Shown: in pieces, positions 1 to 6,472 of the stretch
Position numbering within the stretch: position 1 is the stretch's first letter
How the letters are laid out: each line of letters starts with the position of its first letter
NCBI GenBank assembly: GCA_025462985.1
Contig: JAOAPP010000701.1
Location: 1 to 12,375 of the forward strand
Direction: 5' to 3'
Length of the DNA stretch: 12,375 bases
Origin: Bryobacterales bacterium
GTDB taxonomy: Bacteria; Acidobacteriota; Terriglobia; Bryobacterales; Bryobacteraceae
The notes under the pieces: model-generated
Database searches by the model: none
The model's input: the letters and a program-made list of their open reading frames with translations, nothing else
What the model was told of the DNA's origin: nothing
Translations under genes and position numbers: made by a program

Positions 1-11
1 TGCGGTCCGTT

Positions 12-188
12 TCAGCTGGGGATATCGGTCGCTGCGCCATACCATCTGATAACTTCACCGGTTTTGTCGCGGAGCGCTTCGACCTGGAGCAGGAACCAAA
101 GACCATCCGGAAGATTGAACCACGCGAGCGCTGGGATTGTGTCGACGACCGTCAAGTTCGTCTTGTGATGTGATTCCGGGACACGCAT
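12..188 (-). pseudogene. PAS-domain sensor remnant with internal deletion
   Basis: The minus-strand frame reads from an ATG at 188 through VVDTIPALAWFNLPDG, directly joined to WFLLQVEALRDKTGEVIRWYGAATDI, and then a TGA at 12-14. The first piece is the typical start of a PAS domain of soil-bacterial sensor kinases. The second is the typical end of the same domain, the PAC part that normally leads into DxxxRKxAE and a downstream output domain. The roughly 60-70 residues expected between them, including the usual HPDD segment, are missing, and the frame stops right after the domain. No kinase or cyclase follows inside the window. I read this as a decayed fragment of a multidomain sensor gene, probably not functional. 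The open frame extends upstream to 362, but that part resembles nothing I know. Confidence 0.6.
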
Positions 189-652
189 GACCTCTCCACG
201 ACGAGCGTTTTTCCCGTACCCTCTGGCGTTCGCTAGTAGCGTTGATGGATACCCGCCAATCCAAGATGTGCGCCCGAATACTCGACTTGGATCTCCGGAC
301 TCCCTATTATCCCTCCCTTCGGACTGGTGCTGCCGCTCTGAGCGAAGGACCTTCAGAACCACTGCTCAATGTTCCCTGCGAGGTAAAACCACCTCTTTCC
401 CGTTACCTCGCGCACATGATGGTTCGCTACGCTTCAGGCGTGATCGTTCCGCTGAAGTGCCGCCGCGGTCATCAGCATTTGAATTTTAGTGTCCAAGGAC
501 TCTGCGATACGCAAGACTTCCCCGGTCGCCGTATTCCGCGAGGCAGCTCGCCATGCGATCATACGACAGGTGTACGGCCGTGGATCGCTCCTCAACCAGA
601 ACGGTCACTCGAGCGTAAGCTGCGGCATCGGGTACATGTTCCGTCACCAACG
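189..652. other. gene-poor stretch, no convincing gene
   Basis: Open frames cross this stretch on both strands, but none shows a recognisable domain, signal peptide or good ribosome binding site, and their composition (Arg-, Ser- and Pro-rich) is what out-of-frame GC-rich DNA gives. One minus-strand frame could encode a 42-residue peptide (starting near 568 and ending near 443) containing the plausible helical segment TGEVLRIAESLDTKIQ. I could not assign it to a family. The stretch lies next to a PAS remnant and is probably decayed sequence. Confidence 0.4.
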
Positions 653-811
653 ATGAAAGTTCTGTTCGCCATTCTCGCTCTTGGATGCCTGCCGCCGGGC
701 GCTTCGCCTGCTCTGGTCGTTGCACCTCGCAATCACAGCCAAGTGAAGGCCGCCAAGCGGAAGCCGCATCGGGTAAGGCACACAAGGGCTCACAAACACC
801 ACAAGCGTTGA
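653..811 (+). CDS. possible small secreted basic peptide (52 aa)
   Basis: Starting at the ATG at 653, the frame encodes a Lys near the start, a hydrophobic stretch (VLFAILALGCLPPGASPAL) and then a very basic tail rich in Lys, Arg and His that ends HTRAHKHHKR. This is the layout of a small exported cationic protein, with a signal peptide likely cleaved near ASPA-L. Small signal-peptide plus His/Lys/Arg-tail proteins are common predictions in soil bacteria and their roles are mostly unknown. No clear Shine-Dalgarno sequence precedes the ATG. The same frame is open upstream to 242, but that extension has no protein-like character, so the short start is preferred. The gene converges on the serine hydrolase gene with 6 bases between the stops. 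It may be real or a chance frame. Confidence 0.4.
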   Translation: MKVLFAILALGCLPPGASPALVVAPRNHSQVKAAKRKPHRVRHTRAHKHHKR

Positions 812-817
812 TTATTC

Positions 818-1726
818 CTATCGTGCTGATAATCCTTTGGCGACCATCTCTGATAGAGACGAGATCAGCAAATCGCCCGGGTTGTCAGGCGTCCAGTTGA
901 CTTCGGGAATATCTTCAACCGTGAAGGCCATGGCGATAGGGCCCTGCGGGAGATAGACAATTCCGGCGTCACTGCGCAGATGGTCGAGCGCCCCGGACTT
1001 GTTCGCAACGGTAATGTCCTTCATATCGCGCGCGATTCCATTGTGGTCTCGCTGGCGCTTTAAAATTTTCAGCATCTCCGCGGAAGCTTCCTTGCTGATC
1101 AGTTCCCCGCGATAGATTTTCTCGAGGATCGTCACCATCTCCTTCGGGCTGCTGCGGCCAATCCCCCAATGAGCGTTTTCCGGCTTTGCGCCTTCCCGTG
1201 TCACGCCGCTCGGTTGAGCTTTCAAGTTATTGCCGTCGCCCAGTATCTTGCGCATGGAACGAGTTTGCGTCAAACCAAGTTTCTCCATCCGAGCATTAAC
1301 CGCATCGCCGCCAATTCGGTCGAGAATCAGATTGGTCGCGGTATTGTCGCTGACTACGATCATCAAATCCACTGCGTCTTTGATCGGAAGTTGAAACCCC
1401 GCAGTAAAGTCTTGTAGCAGACCGCTTCCGGACACCTTTTGCTCCTCGGTCACCGATATTGGCTCGCTCCATTTCAGCTTGCCTTCCGCCGCCTCGAAGA
1501 AGCATTCCACCATGATGGCCAATTTGATCGTGCTGGCGGTTCGAACCGGTTCGGTTTCTCTCAAGCCGTACGTTTCGCCGGTCTGAAGGTTCTTTGCGTA
1601 GAGGCTCACCTTGGCTCCGGTGTTTCTGATCCTGTCCTGGATGGACGAATCGAACACGGCCGTTCCCCCTTGAGCGAAACAGATGATTGAAAAACTCAGA
1701 AGCAATGCGAGGCGGCGAATTCTCAT
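818..1726 (-). CDS. class A beta-lactamase-like serine hydrolase
   Basis: The 302-residue protein starts with a signal peptide (MRIRRLALLLSFSIICFAQG), so it acts outside the cytoplasmic membrane. The three penicillin-recognising serine-enzyme motifs are present and well spaced: STIK at 65-68 (nucleophile Ser65, Lys68), SDN at 126-128 and KSG at 243-245. The total length matches class A beta-lactamases. However, the omega-loop motif ExxLN, which supplies the deacylating glutamate, is not recognisable in the expected place after TQTRSMRK (about 154-190); the local sequence is LGDGNNLKAQPSG. It therefore belongs to the broad beta-lactamase-related family (COG2367 type). Proven antibiotic hydrolysis should not be assumed; a peptidoglycan-related or unknown hydrolase is equally likely. 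The ATG follows the stop of the upstream glycosylase gene by 6 bases with no strong own ribosome binding site, suggesting translational coupling. Confidence 0.88.
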   Translation of the reverse strand: MRIRRLALLLSFSIICFAQGGTAVFDSSIQDRIRNTGAKVSLYAKNLQTGETYGLRETEPVRTASTIKLAIMVECFFEAAEGKLKWSEPISVTEEQKVSGSGLLQDFTAGFQLPIKDAVDLMIVVSDNTATNLILDRIGGDAVNARMEKLGLTQTRSMRKILGDGNNLKAQPSGVTREGAKPENAHWGIGRSSPKEMVTILEKIYRGELISKEASAEMLKILKRQRDHNGIARDMKDITVANKSGALDHLRSDAGIVYLPQGPIAMAFTVEDIPEVNWTPDNPGDLLISSLSEMVAKGLSAR

Positions 1727-1732
1727 TGGAAC

Positions 1733-2377
1733 TTATTGTCGCGAACGCTTGCTCAGGCAGGGATGTCCGGCCCAAATGAAGCGCAATGGCCAGTCGGTGC
1801 ACTCCGAGATGCCCATGCGAGGCGTGGCCTCGATACTGAAATCCGGTGTTTCGCGCCAGCGCCGGATGGTCAGTTCGCCTTTGTCGAGACGCGCGCCGTA
1901 CTGTGCGCGGGTGATCGCCAGAGCTTGCGTCAACTTGCCCGGCCCGTTTCCCAAACCGGTTGCCGGACCTTTCCAGTGCCGGCGCTCGTACATTCGGGCA
2001 AGTCCCGACAGCGGTTCGATCGCTCGGATCAGGACGCAGCCTGCTCTGCCTTCAGGCTCGGCCACCACGTTCAGGCATTCGTGCATGCCGTAGATGAAAT
2101 AGACGTAAGCACGGCCAGGCGGACCGAAGATGACCTTGGTGCGCTCTGTGAGGCCCCGGGACGAGTGCGAGGCGAGGTCGCCTTCCCCGAGGTAGGCTTC
2201 GGTTTCCACAATCATCCCGGCAGTGTCGCCATGGACGAGCACGCAACTCAAGAGATCGCGCGCAAGGTCGACTGTGGGCCGCTCAAAAAAGGCCTGGTCG
2301 GTGGCTTCCGTATTCCGGATCAGCCGCTTGAGCGGTACAGGCTCAAGAGAAGGGCTGCAGTCTGGCGGTCGCTTCAA
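1733..2377 (-). CDS. mpg: DNA-3-methyladenine glycosylase (AAG/MPG family)
   Basis: This is a monofunctional base-excision repair enzyme that removes alkylated purines such as 3-methyladenine, and often hypoxanthine, from DNA. The 214-residue protein carries the family signatures: VETEAYLG (57-64; Glu60 aligns with the catalytic Glu of human AAG), AHS-like ASHS with His71, YVYFIYGMHECLN (91-103; Tyr96 aligns with the base-flipping tyrosine and Asn103 with the conserved Asn), LIRAIEP (116-122, Arg118) and GPGKLTQAL (145-153). The start used is a TTG at 2375-2377. No ATG or GTG lies nearby in frame before the conserved core, and the frame stays open upstream, so the exact start is uncertain. 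The downstream serine hydrolase follows 6 bases after its stop, so the two are probably co-transcribed. The divergent thpR start is only 35 bases away, so both promoters must be compact or overlap the coding regions. Confidence 0.93.
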   Translation of the reverse strand: MKRPPDCSPSLEPVPLKRLIRNTEATDQAFFERPTVDLARDLLSCVLVHGDTAGMIVETEAYLGEGDLASHSSRGLTERTKVIFGPPGRAYVYFIYGMHECLNVVAEPEGRAGCVLIRAIEPLSGLARMYERRHWKGPATGLGNGPGKLTQALAITRAQYGARLDKGELTIRRWRETPDFSIEATPRMGISECTDWPLRFIWAGHPCLSKRSRQ

Positions 2378-2412
2378 GTACGCTAGAAAGTTAGCACGAG
2401 CACTCGGTTCGC

Positions 2413-2985
2413 ATGCGACTCTTCACGGCTATCGACCTTCCGCCGGACATGCTGTTGCGCCTCGAGCGGCTGAGCAGCGCACTCCGGCCGGAGGCTTTGA
2501 TCAACTGGAGTCCACTGGATAATCTACATATCACGACAAAATTCATAGGCGAGTGGCCCGAAGCGCGATTGTCAGAGTTGCACGCAACTCTGGGAAGCCT
2601 TACAGGCCGATCGGTTTTCGAAGTGGAAATCGCGGGTCTGGGTTGGTTTCCGACAGAACGTTCGCCGCGCGTCCTTTGGGTCGGCGTAGAAGCGGGCGAT
2701 GCGCTGCTGGACCTGGCGCAGGCGACAGAAGAATCTCTGCTGGGTCTGGGAATCGCGAAGGAAGAGCGGAAGTATTCTCCGCACCTGACTCTGGCGCGAG
2801 TGAAACACCAGGTACCGCTGGCACAACTTCGCCGCAAGCTGGCGGATCTGGGACGTGTTTCGCTGGGCACGTTCGCCGCCACGGGATTTGCTCTTTACAG
2901 GAGCGAACCGGGCTCGAATGCCAGCATCTACCGGAAGCTGCAGGAGTATCAATTCGAACCTCCAAGTCTCGCGGCTAAGATTTAG
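2413..2985 (+). CDS. thpR: RNA 2',3'-cyclic 3'-phosphodiesterase (LigT/2H family)
   Basis: This is a member of the 2H phosphoesterase superfamily (ThpR, formerly LigT), which opens 2',3'-cyclic phosphate ends of RNA and in vitro can join tRNA halves with a 2'-5' bond. The 190-residue length is standard. It begins with the typical MRLFTAIDLP and shows both catalytic HxT motifs: HITT at 39-42 and HLTL at 124-127, each followed by a basic residue in the family pattern (HITTKFIG and HLTLARVK). It ends with the usual LYRSEPGSNASIYRKL block (about 162-177). It is the first gene of a tight plus-strand operon, with plsY starting 3 bases after its stop. The lipid-synthesis genes behind it do not suggest a functional link; thpR simply shares the transcript. 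Confidence 0.95.
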   Translation: MRLFTAIDLPPDMLLRLERLSSALRPEALINWSPLDNLHITTKFIGEWPEARLSELHATLGSLTGRSVFEVEIAGLGWFPTERSPRVLWVGVEAGDALLDLAQATEESLLGLGIAKEERKYSPHLTLARVKHQVPLAQLRRKLADLGRVSLGTFAATGFALYRSEPGSNASIYRKLQEYQFEPPSLAAKI

Positions 2986-2988
2986 AGA

Positions 2989-3615
2989 GTGACTTCGGCT
3001 TTTCTTCTGTCCGCCCTCGCGGCAGTTCTGCTGGCCTACTTTATTGGCGGCCTTCCGTTTGGGTATCTATTTGTTCGTTTTTCGCTGGGTAAAGATGTTC
3101 GCACGTTGGGCAGCGGCAACATCGGCGCAACGAACGTGCATCGAACGGCCGGACGGAAAGCGGGGCTCATCGTGTTACTTCTAGACATTCTGAAGGGGTT
3201 TATATCCGTATGGCTGACGGCTGTCATCTCGCATGGAGATCCGCTCGTTCTGGGGCTGGCGATTGTGGCGGTGATGCTTGGCCACTGCTACCCGGTTTTG
3301 CTCCGTTTCAAAGGCGGTAAGGCTGTGGCCTGCTTTATTGGCGCATTCCTTTATGTCGCGCCTGCCGCGTTGCTGGCTACAACGGTGGTGTTCGTGCTGG
3401 TGGTTGCAGGTACGAAGTTCATATCGCTGGCTTCGATCGTGGGCGCCCTCGTGTTCCCGCTTTTTTTCTGGCTCATTTATCATCCTGCTGAACCGATTCT
3501 CATTACGACCATAGTGGCGGCGCTGCTAATTGTTTATCGACACCAGGCGAATATCTCACGGCTGCTAAGCGGCACGGAGAATGTATTTTCGCTCAAAGGC
3601 GGAACGGCGCGGTAA
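2989..3615 (+). CDS. plsY: glycerol-3-phosphate acyltransferase PlsY
   Basis: PlsY is an integral membrane acyltransferase that moves an acyl chain from acyl-phosphate to position 1 of sn-glycerol 3-phosphate, the first step of phosphatidic acid synthesis in most bacteria. The 208-residue protein has the expected series of hydrophobic helices and the three conserved cytoplasmic motifs: GSGNIGATNV (41-50), GHCYPVLLRFKGGKAVA (98-114) and RHQANISRLLSGTE (184-197). The start is a GTG, which fits the family N-terminus (a first helix ending in GGLPFGYL). It sits 3 bases after thpR and its TAA stop is immediately followed by the gpsA ATG, so plsY and gpsA are very probably translationally coupled. 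GpsA supplies the glycerol 3-phosphate substrate. The acyl-phosphate-producing partner PlsX is not in the window. Confidence 0.96.
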   Translation: MTSAFLLSALAAVLLAYFIGGLPFGYLFVRFSLGKDVRTLGSGNIGATNVHRTAGRKAGLIVLLLDILKGFISVWLTAVISHGDPLVLGLAIVAVMLGHCYPVLLRFKGGKAVACFIGAFLYVAPAALLATTVVFVLVVAGTKFISLASIVGALVFPLFFWLIYHPAEPILITTIVAALLIVYRHQANISRLLSGTENVFSLKGGTAR

Positions 3616-4632
3616 ATGGCGGGGCAGAACTCCGCTTCGACGCTCGCGATTCTTGGCGCGGGCAGTTGGGGAACAGCGCTTGCGATAGCGCTGGCCTGCC
3701 GATTCGAACGAGTGCAACTCTGGGCGCACCGCCACGAGCGTGCGAGTGCCATTGCGAAACTGCGTGAAAACAGGCTTTACCTGCCGGGCTTTCTGCTGCC
3801 GGAGAATGTTCTGGTGTCTTCGGATCTTGCGCAGACGGTTTCGGGCTGCGGTATTGTGCTCAGCGTTGTGCCATCCCGCTTTCTGCGGAGCGTCCTGGCC
3901 GGGGCGCGCGATCATGTCGCACAGTTCGGAAAGCTCGTGAGTGCAACCAAGGGCATCGAAGAAGGAAGCTTATTGCGGATGTCCGAAGTAATGCAGAGCG
4001 CACTCGGCGAGAGCACATCGGAGCGCATTGCCGTTTTGTCGGGACCCACTTTTGCAAAAGAGATCGCAGCAGGCGAGCCGGCCGCCGTGGTCATCGCCTC
4101 GCAGAACATCGGGCTGGCGGAGGAGATCCAGCGTGAGTTCGTGACTCCGTCGCTTCGTTTATACGCGAGCAGCGATGTTGCGGGCGTTGAGATCGGGGCA
4201 GCACTGAAGAACGTGATTGCGATCGGAGCCGGTGTTTGCCGTGGACTGGGGCTTGGGAGCAATAGTGTAGCGGCGCTGGTAACGCGCGGATTGGCAGAAA
4301 TCACACGGCTCGCCGTCGCCATGGGAGGCCAACCTCGCACGCTCAGCGGATTGGCGGGACTGGGCGATCTGGTATTGACGGCCACGGGCGACCTTTCACG
4401 CAACCGCTTTGTAGGCGTGAAGTTGGGAGAAGGCCATACACTATCCGAAATTCTCCACGGCATGTCGATGATCGCGGAAGGTGTGGAGACATGCCGGGCA
4501 GCTCACAGCCTTGCGCAGCGCGAGAAGGTTGATCTGCCCATTGTCAGGGCGATGTACGAACTACTTTACGAGGCCAAGGATCCGCGGCAGGCGATTCGCG
4601 AACTGATGGAACGTCCGCTTACGACGGAGTAG
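3616..4632 (+). CDS. gpsA: NAD(P)-dependent glycerol-3-phosphate dehydrogenase
   Basis: This cytoplasmic enzyme reduces dihydroxyacetone phosphate to sn-glycerol 3-phosphate for phospholipid synthesis. The 338-residue length is typical. The N-terminal Rossmann fold shows GAGSWGTALA (14-23). Further family blocks are SATKGIE (109-115), LSGPTFAKE (141-149), GAALKNVIAIGAG (194-206, with the catalytic lysine at 198), AGLGDL (247-252) and SRNRFVG (261-267), all intact. The ATG directly abuts the plsY stop with no spacer, a strong sign of coupling with the enzyme that uses its product. The last 14 bases overlap the 3' end of the convergent Nudix gene, so there is no room for a conventional terminator between the two. 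Confidence 0.97.
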   Translation: MAGQNSASTLAILGAGSWGTALAIALACRFERVQLWAHRHERASAIAKLRENRLYLPGFLLPENVLVSSDLAQTVSGCGIVLSVVPSRFLRSVLAGARDHVAQFGKLVSATKGIEEGSLLRMSEVMQSALGESTSERIAVLSGPTFAKEIAAGEPAAVVIASQNIGLAEEIQREFVTPSLRLYASSDVAGVEIGAALKNVIAIGAGVCRGLGLGSNSVAALVTRGLAEITRLAVAMGGQPRTLSGLAGLGDLVLTATGDLSRNRFVGVKLGEGHTLSEILHGMSMIAEGVETCRAAHSLAQREKVDLPIVRAMYELLYEAKDPRQAIRELMERPLTTE

Positions 4633-5170
4633 AGCCGACAAGTTTTTTGTGTTCTTTGTGCTCCAGCCAAAGGAAATAGCCGACCAAGGTCTTGGCATCC
4701 TCAATCTCTCCTCGCCGGATCATTTGCCGTAATTCGTCCTTGCCGAACCAGCGCATTTCGATCCGCTCGTCCTCCATGGGCTGCTGTTCGCCCGCGGTGA
4801 GGTCCTCCGCTAGGAACAGGTTCATTTTTTCGTCGACATATCCGGGGCTGGCCCAGAAGCTGGAGAGAAGAGTCCAGGTCTTAGCTTCATAGCCGGTCTC
4901 CTCACGTAGTTCACGGGGTGCGGCTTCGGTTACAGATTCGCCCGGATCGACGCGGCCGGCGGGAAGCTCCCACATTTCTTTTTCCGCCGGAAGTCGGAAC
5001 TGGCGGACCAGGAGGACGCGATCTTCCTTATCTACAGCCATCATGACGGCTGAACCGGAGTGACGCACAATGCTGCGATGAATCTCGAAGCCGCCCGGGT
5101 CCGTTGCAACCTCATCCACGACCCGAAACAACTTGTTTTTCAAAACTTCCTTTGAAGAGATGACCTTCAT
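4619..5170 (-). CDS. Nudix hydrolase, ADP-ribose pyrophosphatase type
   Basis: This Nudix enzyme resembles ADP-ribose/ADP-sugar pyrophosphatases, which clear nucleoside-diphosphate sugars to sugar phosphate and AMP. From the ATG at 5170 the protein has 183 residues. The Nudix box is complete: Gly72, five residues, Glu78, seven residues, then REL at 86-88, EE at 90-91 and GY at 93-94. Upstream it has the ADPRase features VRQFRLPAEKEMWELPAGRV (55-74) and downstream the proline of ASPGY (107-111), which lies near 15 residues after the box as in ADP-ribose-specific members. The frame is open up to 5293, but that extension is unlike the family N-terminus and would overlap the divergent gene, so 5170 is chosen. 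No strong ribosome binding site is visible. The gene converges on gpsA with a 14-base overlap. Confidence 0.93.
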   Translation of the reverse strand: MKVISSKEVLKNKLFRVVDEVATDPGGFEIHRSIVRHSGSAVMMAVDKEDRVLLVRQFRLPAEKEMWELPAGRVDPGESVTEAAPRELREETGYEAKTWTLLSSFWASPGYVDEKMNLFLAEDLTAGEQQPMEDERIEMRWFGKDELRQMIRRGEIEDAKTLVGYFLWLEHKEHKKLVGSTPS

Positions 5171-5219
5171 ATGCTTACAGTAGCTTTGATCGTTTTGGCC
5201 AATTTGGAATCTAACCGTC

Positions 5220-5945
5220 GTGGAACTGATAAGCCCTTGTGCGCCGCATCCGATCAGACGACCTGTGATGTTGCAGACATGGAGATCACTCACGTTTCTT
5301 CACTGGGCCTATGAACCCACGGTGATTCGACGATTGTTGCCGAAGGGGCTGGAACTGGAAACATTTGATGGTGCGGCGTGGATCGGGCTGACCCCGTTCC
5401 TGCTCGTGAATCTGCGTCCGCCGCTGATACCGGCTCTTCCGTGGGTATCGCACTTCCCCGAAATGAACGTGCGGACCTACGTGAGGGGCCGTGACGGCAA
5501 GCCGGGCATATGGTTTTTCACGCTCGAAGCGGACCGACTGTTGGCGGTGCTCGGCGCCCGGACGTTGTACCGTCTGCCCTATCGCTGGGCACGTATGCGA
5601 GTCCGGGAAGACGACGGATTGGTGAACTATGAGAGCGATCGGTTGACTCCGTTCGGCAATGGGCGTGCGCGGATAGTGATCCGACCGGGCGTTCGGATGC
5701 AAGCAGGTCAGTTTGACAATTTTCTGACGGCGCGCTATCGGCTATATACGCAGGCGGGAAAGCGGCTCGGACATGCAGATATTGAGCATGAGCCATGGCC
5801 GCTCCGCGGTGCAGAGGTGGTTCGACTTGATCAAGATGTGATCGAGCACTCTACGGTGCCGAAGCCGATGGGAAAACCTGTGGCTCATTTTTCGCGTGAG
5901 GTTCATGTGCGAATCGGATTGCGAAGTTGGGAAGGACAGGCGTGA
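5220..5945 (+). CDS. DUF2071 (YqjF-like) protein
   Basis: The 241-residue protein belongs to the uncharacterised DUF2071/COG3361 family (B. subtilis YqjF type), structurally related to acetoacetate decarboxylase-like folds; its substrate is unknown. Family blocks are visible in order: LTFLHWAYEP near the N-terminus, LLPKGLELETFDGAAWIGL, FPEMNVRTYVRG, GIWFFTLEADRLLAVLGAR and a C-terminal HFSREVHVRIG. The GTG at 5220 gives an N-terminal stretch ending RRPVMLQTWRSL, which fits many relatives; an ATG at 5268 (the Met in RPVML) is an alternative start. The gene diverges from the Nudix gene with 49 bases between starts, leaving room for short promoters only. The downstream side is a mobile-element scar, so it is probably transcribed alone. 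Confidence 0.9.
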   Translation: MELISPCAPHPIRRPVMLQTWRSLTFLHWAYEPTVIRRLLPKGLELETFDGAAWIGLTPFLLVNLRPPLIPALPWVSHFPEMNVRTYVRGRDGKPGIWFFTLEADRLLAVLGARTLYRLPYRWARMRVREDDGLVNYESDRLTPFGNGRARIVIRPGVRMQAGQFDNFLTARYRLYTQAGKRLGHADIEHEPWPLRGAEVVRLDQDVIEHSTVPKPMGKPVAHFSREVHVRIGLRSWEGQA

Positions 5946-5965
5946 TGGTCGGAGCCGTCGCCGTT

Positions 5966-6036
5966 CTAGCGTTTAGCTTCGACCTTGATCTCGGGAAAAC
6001 CGACGATGTCATAAGGATCCGACTCTCGATTGGACA
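5966..6036 (-). pseudogene. possible C-terminal remnant of an unidentified gene
   Basis: On the minus strand a frame ending with the TAG at 5966-5968 reads SDPYDIVGFPEIKVEAKR, which looks like a genuine protein C-terminus rather than shadow sequence. Further upstream the same frame becomes Ser/Arg/Pro-rich and overlaps the transposase remnant on the other strand. It may be the end of a gene cut by the RAYT-type element. I cannot name the family, and the piece is too short to be certain. Confidence 0.25.
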
Positions 6037-6279
6037 ATATGGCAGGAAGTCGGGGAAGAAGCGGGCTGGAAACGGTTCCTTGGCGTACCGGAAACGGTTG
6101 CGAAAGTGGTCGCGCTCCGAAGATGCACTTACGCCGGCAAATCCTACGGGAGCGCCGAATTCTTACAGAACATGGAGGAGAAGATCGGCAGAAACTGGCG
6201 CAAACCAGGCCGTCCAAAGAAGGCGGCAGCTTGGGGACAGAGCGACTCGGCTCTCTTTCGGCTTTCTGAATTCTATTAG
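6037..6279 (+). pseudogene. C-terminal fragment of a REP-associated tyrosine transposase (RAYT)
   Basis: The plus-strand frame from about 6037 to the TAG at 6277-6279 has no start codon of its own. It reads GWKRFLGVPETV, then LRRCTYAGKSYGS, EFLQNMEEKIGRNW and KPGRPKKA. This is the characteristic C-terminal tail of TnpA_REP/RAYT (Y1 HUH-type) transposases: a W..FL segment, the LRR.T..G...GS..F block, L/ME..(I/L)GR, and a basic GRPKK end. The catalytic HUH and tyrosine part (normally about 150 residues before this) is absent; the frame meets a stop at 5986-5988. RAYTs are single-copy domesticated-type transposases linked to REP palindromes. This copy is a dead fragment. The short repeats right behind it (6291-6338) may be related. 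Confidence 0.65.
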
Positions 6280-6290
6280 ATCGGGCTAAC

Positions 6291-6338
6291 CCGGTTTCGA
6301 CGTCCGGTTTCGACCCGACCCGGTTTCCCGGGTTTCCC
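6291..6338. repeat. cluster of short CCGGTTTC-type repeats
   Basis: CCGGTTTCGAC occurs at 6291-6301 and again at 6304-6314, followed by the variant CCGGTTTCCCG at 6320-6330, which runs into GGGTTTCCCCC. The copies are spaced 13 to 16 bases apart and lie directly behind the RAYT remnant. They could be a degraded REP/BIME-type element or replication-slippage repeats. I see no clear hairpin with the GTAG-type 5' mark expected of a canonical REP. Confidence 0.5.
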
Positions 6339-6472
6339 CCTTGATCCGAGCGCTTTTCCCAGACGCGAACTCACCGTTCCGAAACTGAACAGCAAAGAGC
6401 GTTTTAGCTGGCTAGATTGGCCCCAGTTTCACGGCATTCAGCATGCATGGTCGCTGCCGGAGCACATCAACT
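6339..6472. other. non-coding leader before the recombinase-like gene
   Basis: I see no gene here. The stretch carries the region upstream of the 6473 start. A GGAG at about 6459-6462 sits some 10 bases before that ATG and is the likely ribosome binding site. No convincing sigma70-type promoter was identified by eye. Confidence 0.35.

Noticed and set aside
242..652. Upstream extension of the 653-811 frame
   Set aside because: It is open, but with no protein-like features and no ribosome binding site at 242; the signal peptide begins at 653.
443..785. Minus-strand frames, including a 42-residue peptide with TGEVLRIAESLDTKIQ and a 99-residue frame at 486-785
   Set aside because: No family match that I can defend; the longer frame looks like shadow sequence, and the shorter one is noted only as a possibility.
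809..833. Inverted repeat GATTAT/ATAATC as a terminator between the convergent genes
   Set aside because: It has only six A/T-rich pairs, a 13-base loop and no T-tract, so it is too weak to call.
818..1726. A clinical-type antibiotic resistance gene
   Set aside because: The canonical omega-loop glutamate motif is not seen and there is no mobile resistance context, so resistance should not be claimed.
5171..5293. N-terminal extension of the Nudix protein
   Set aside because: It would overlap the start of the divergent DUF2071 gene and is unlike any ADP-ribose pyrophosphatase N-terminus; the ATG at 5170 fits the family.
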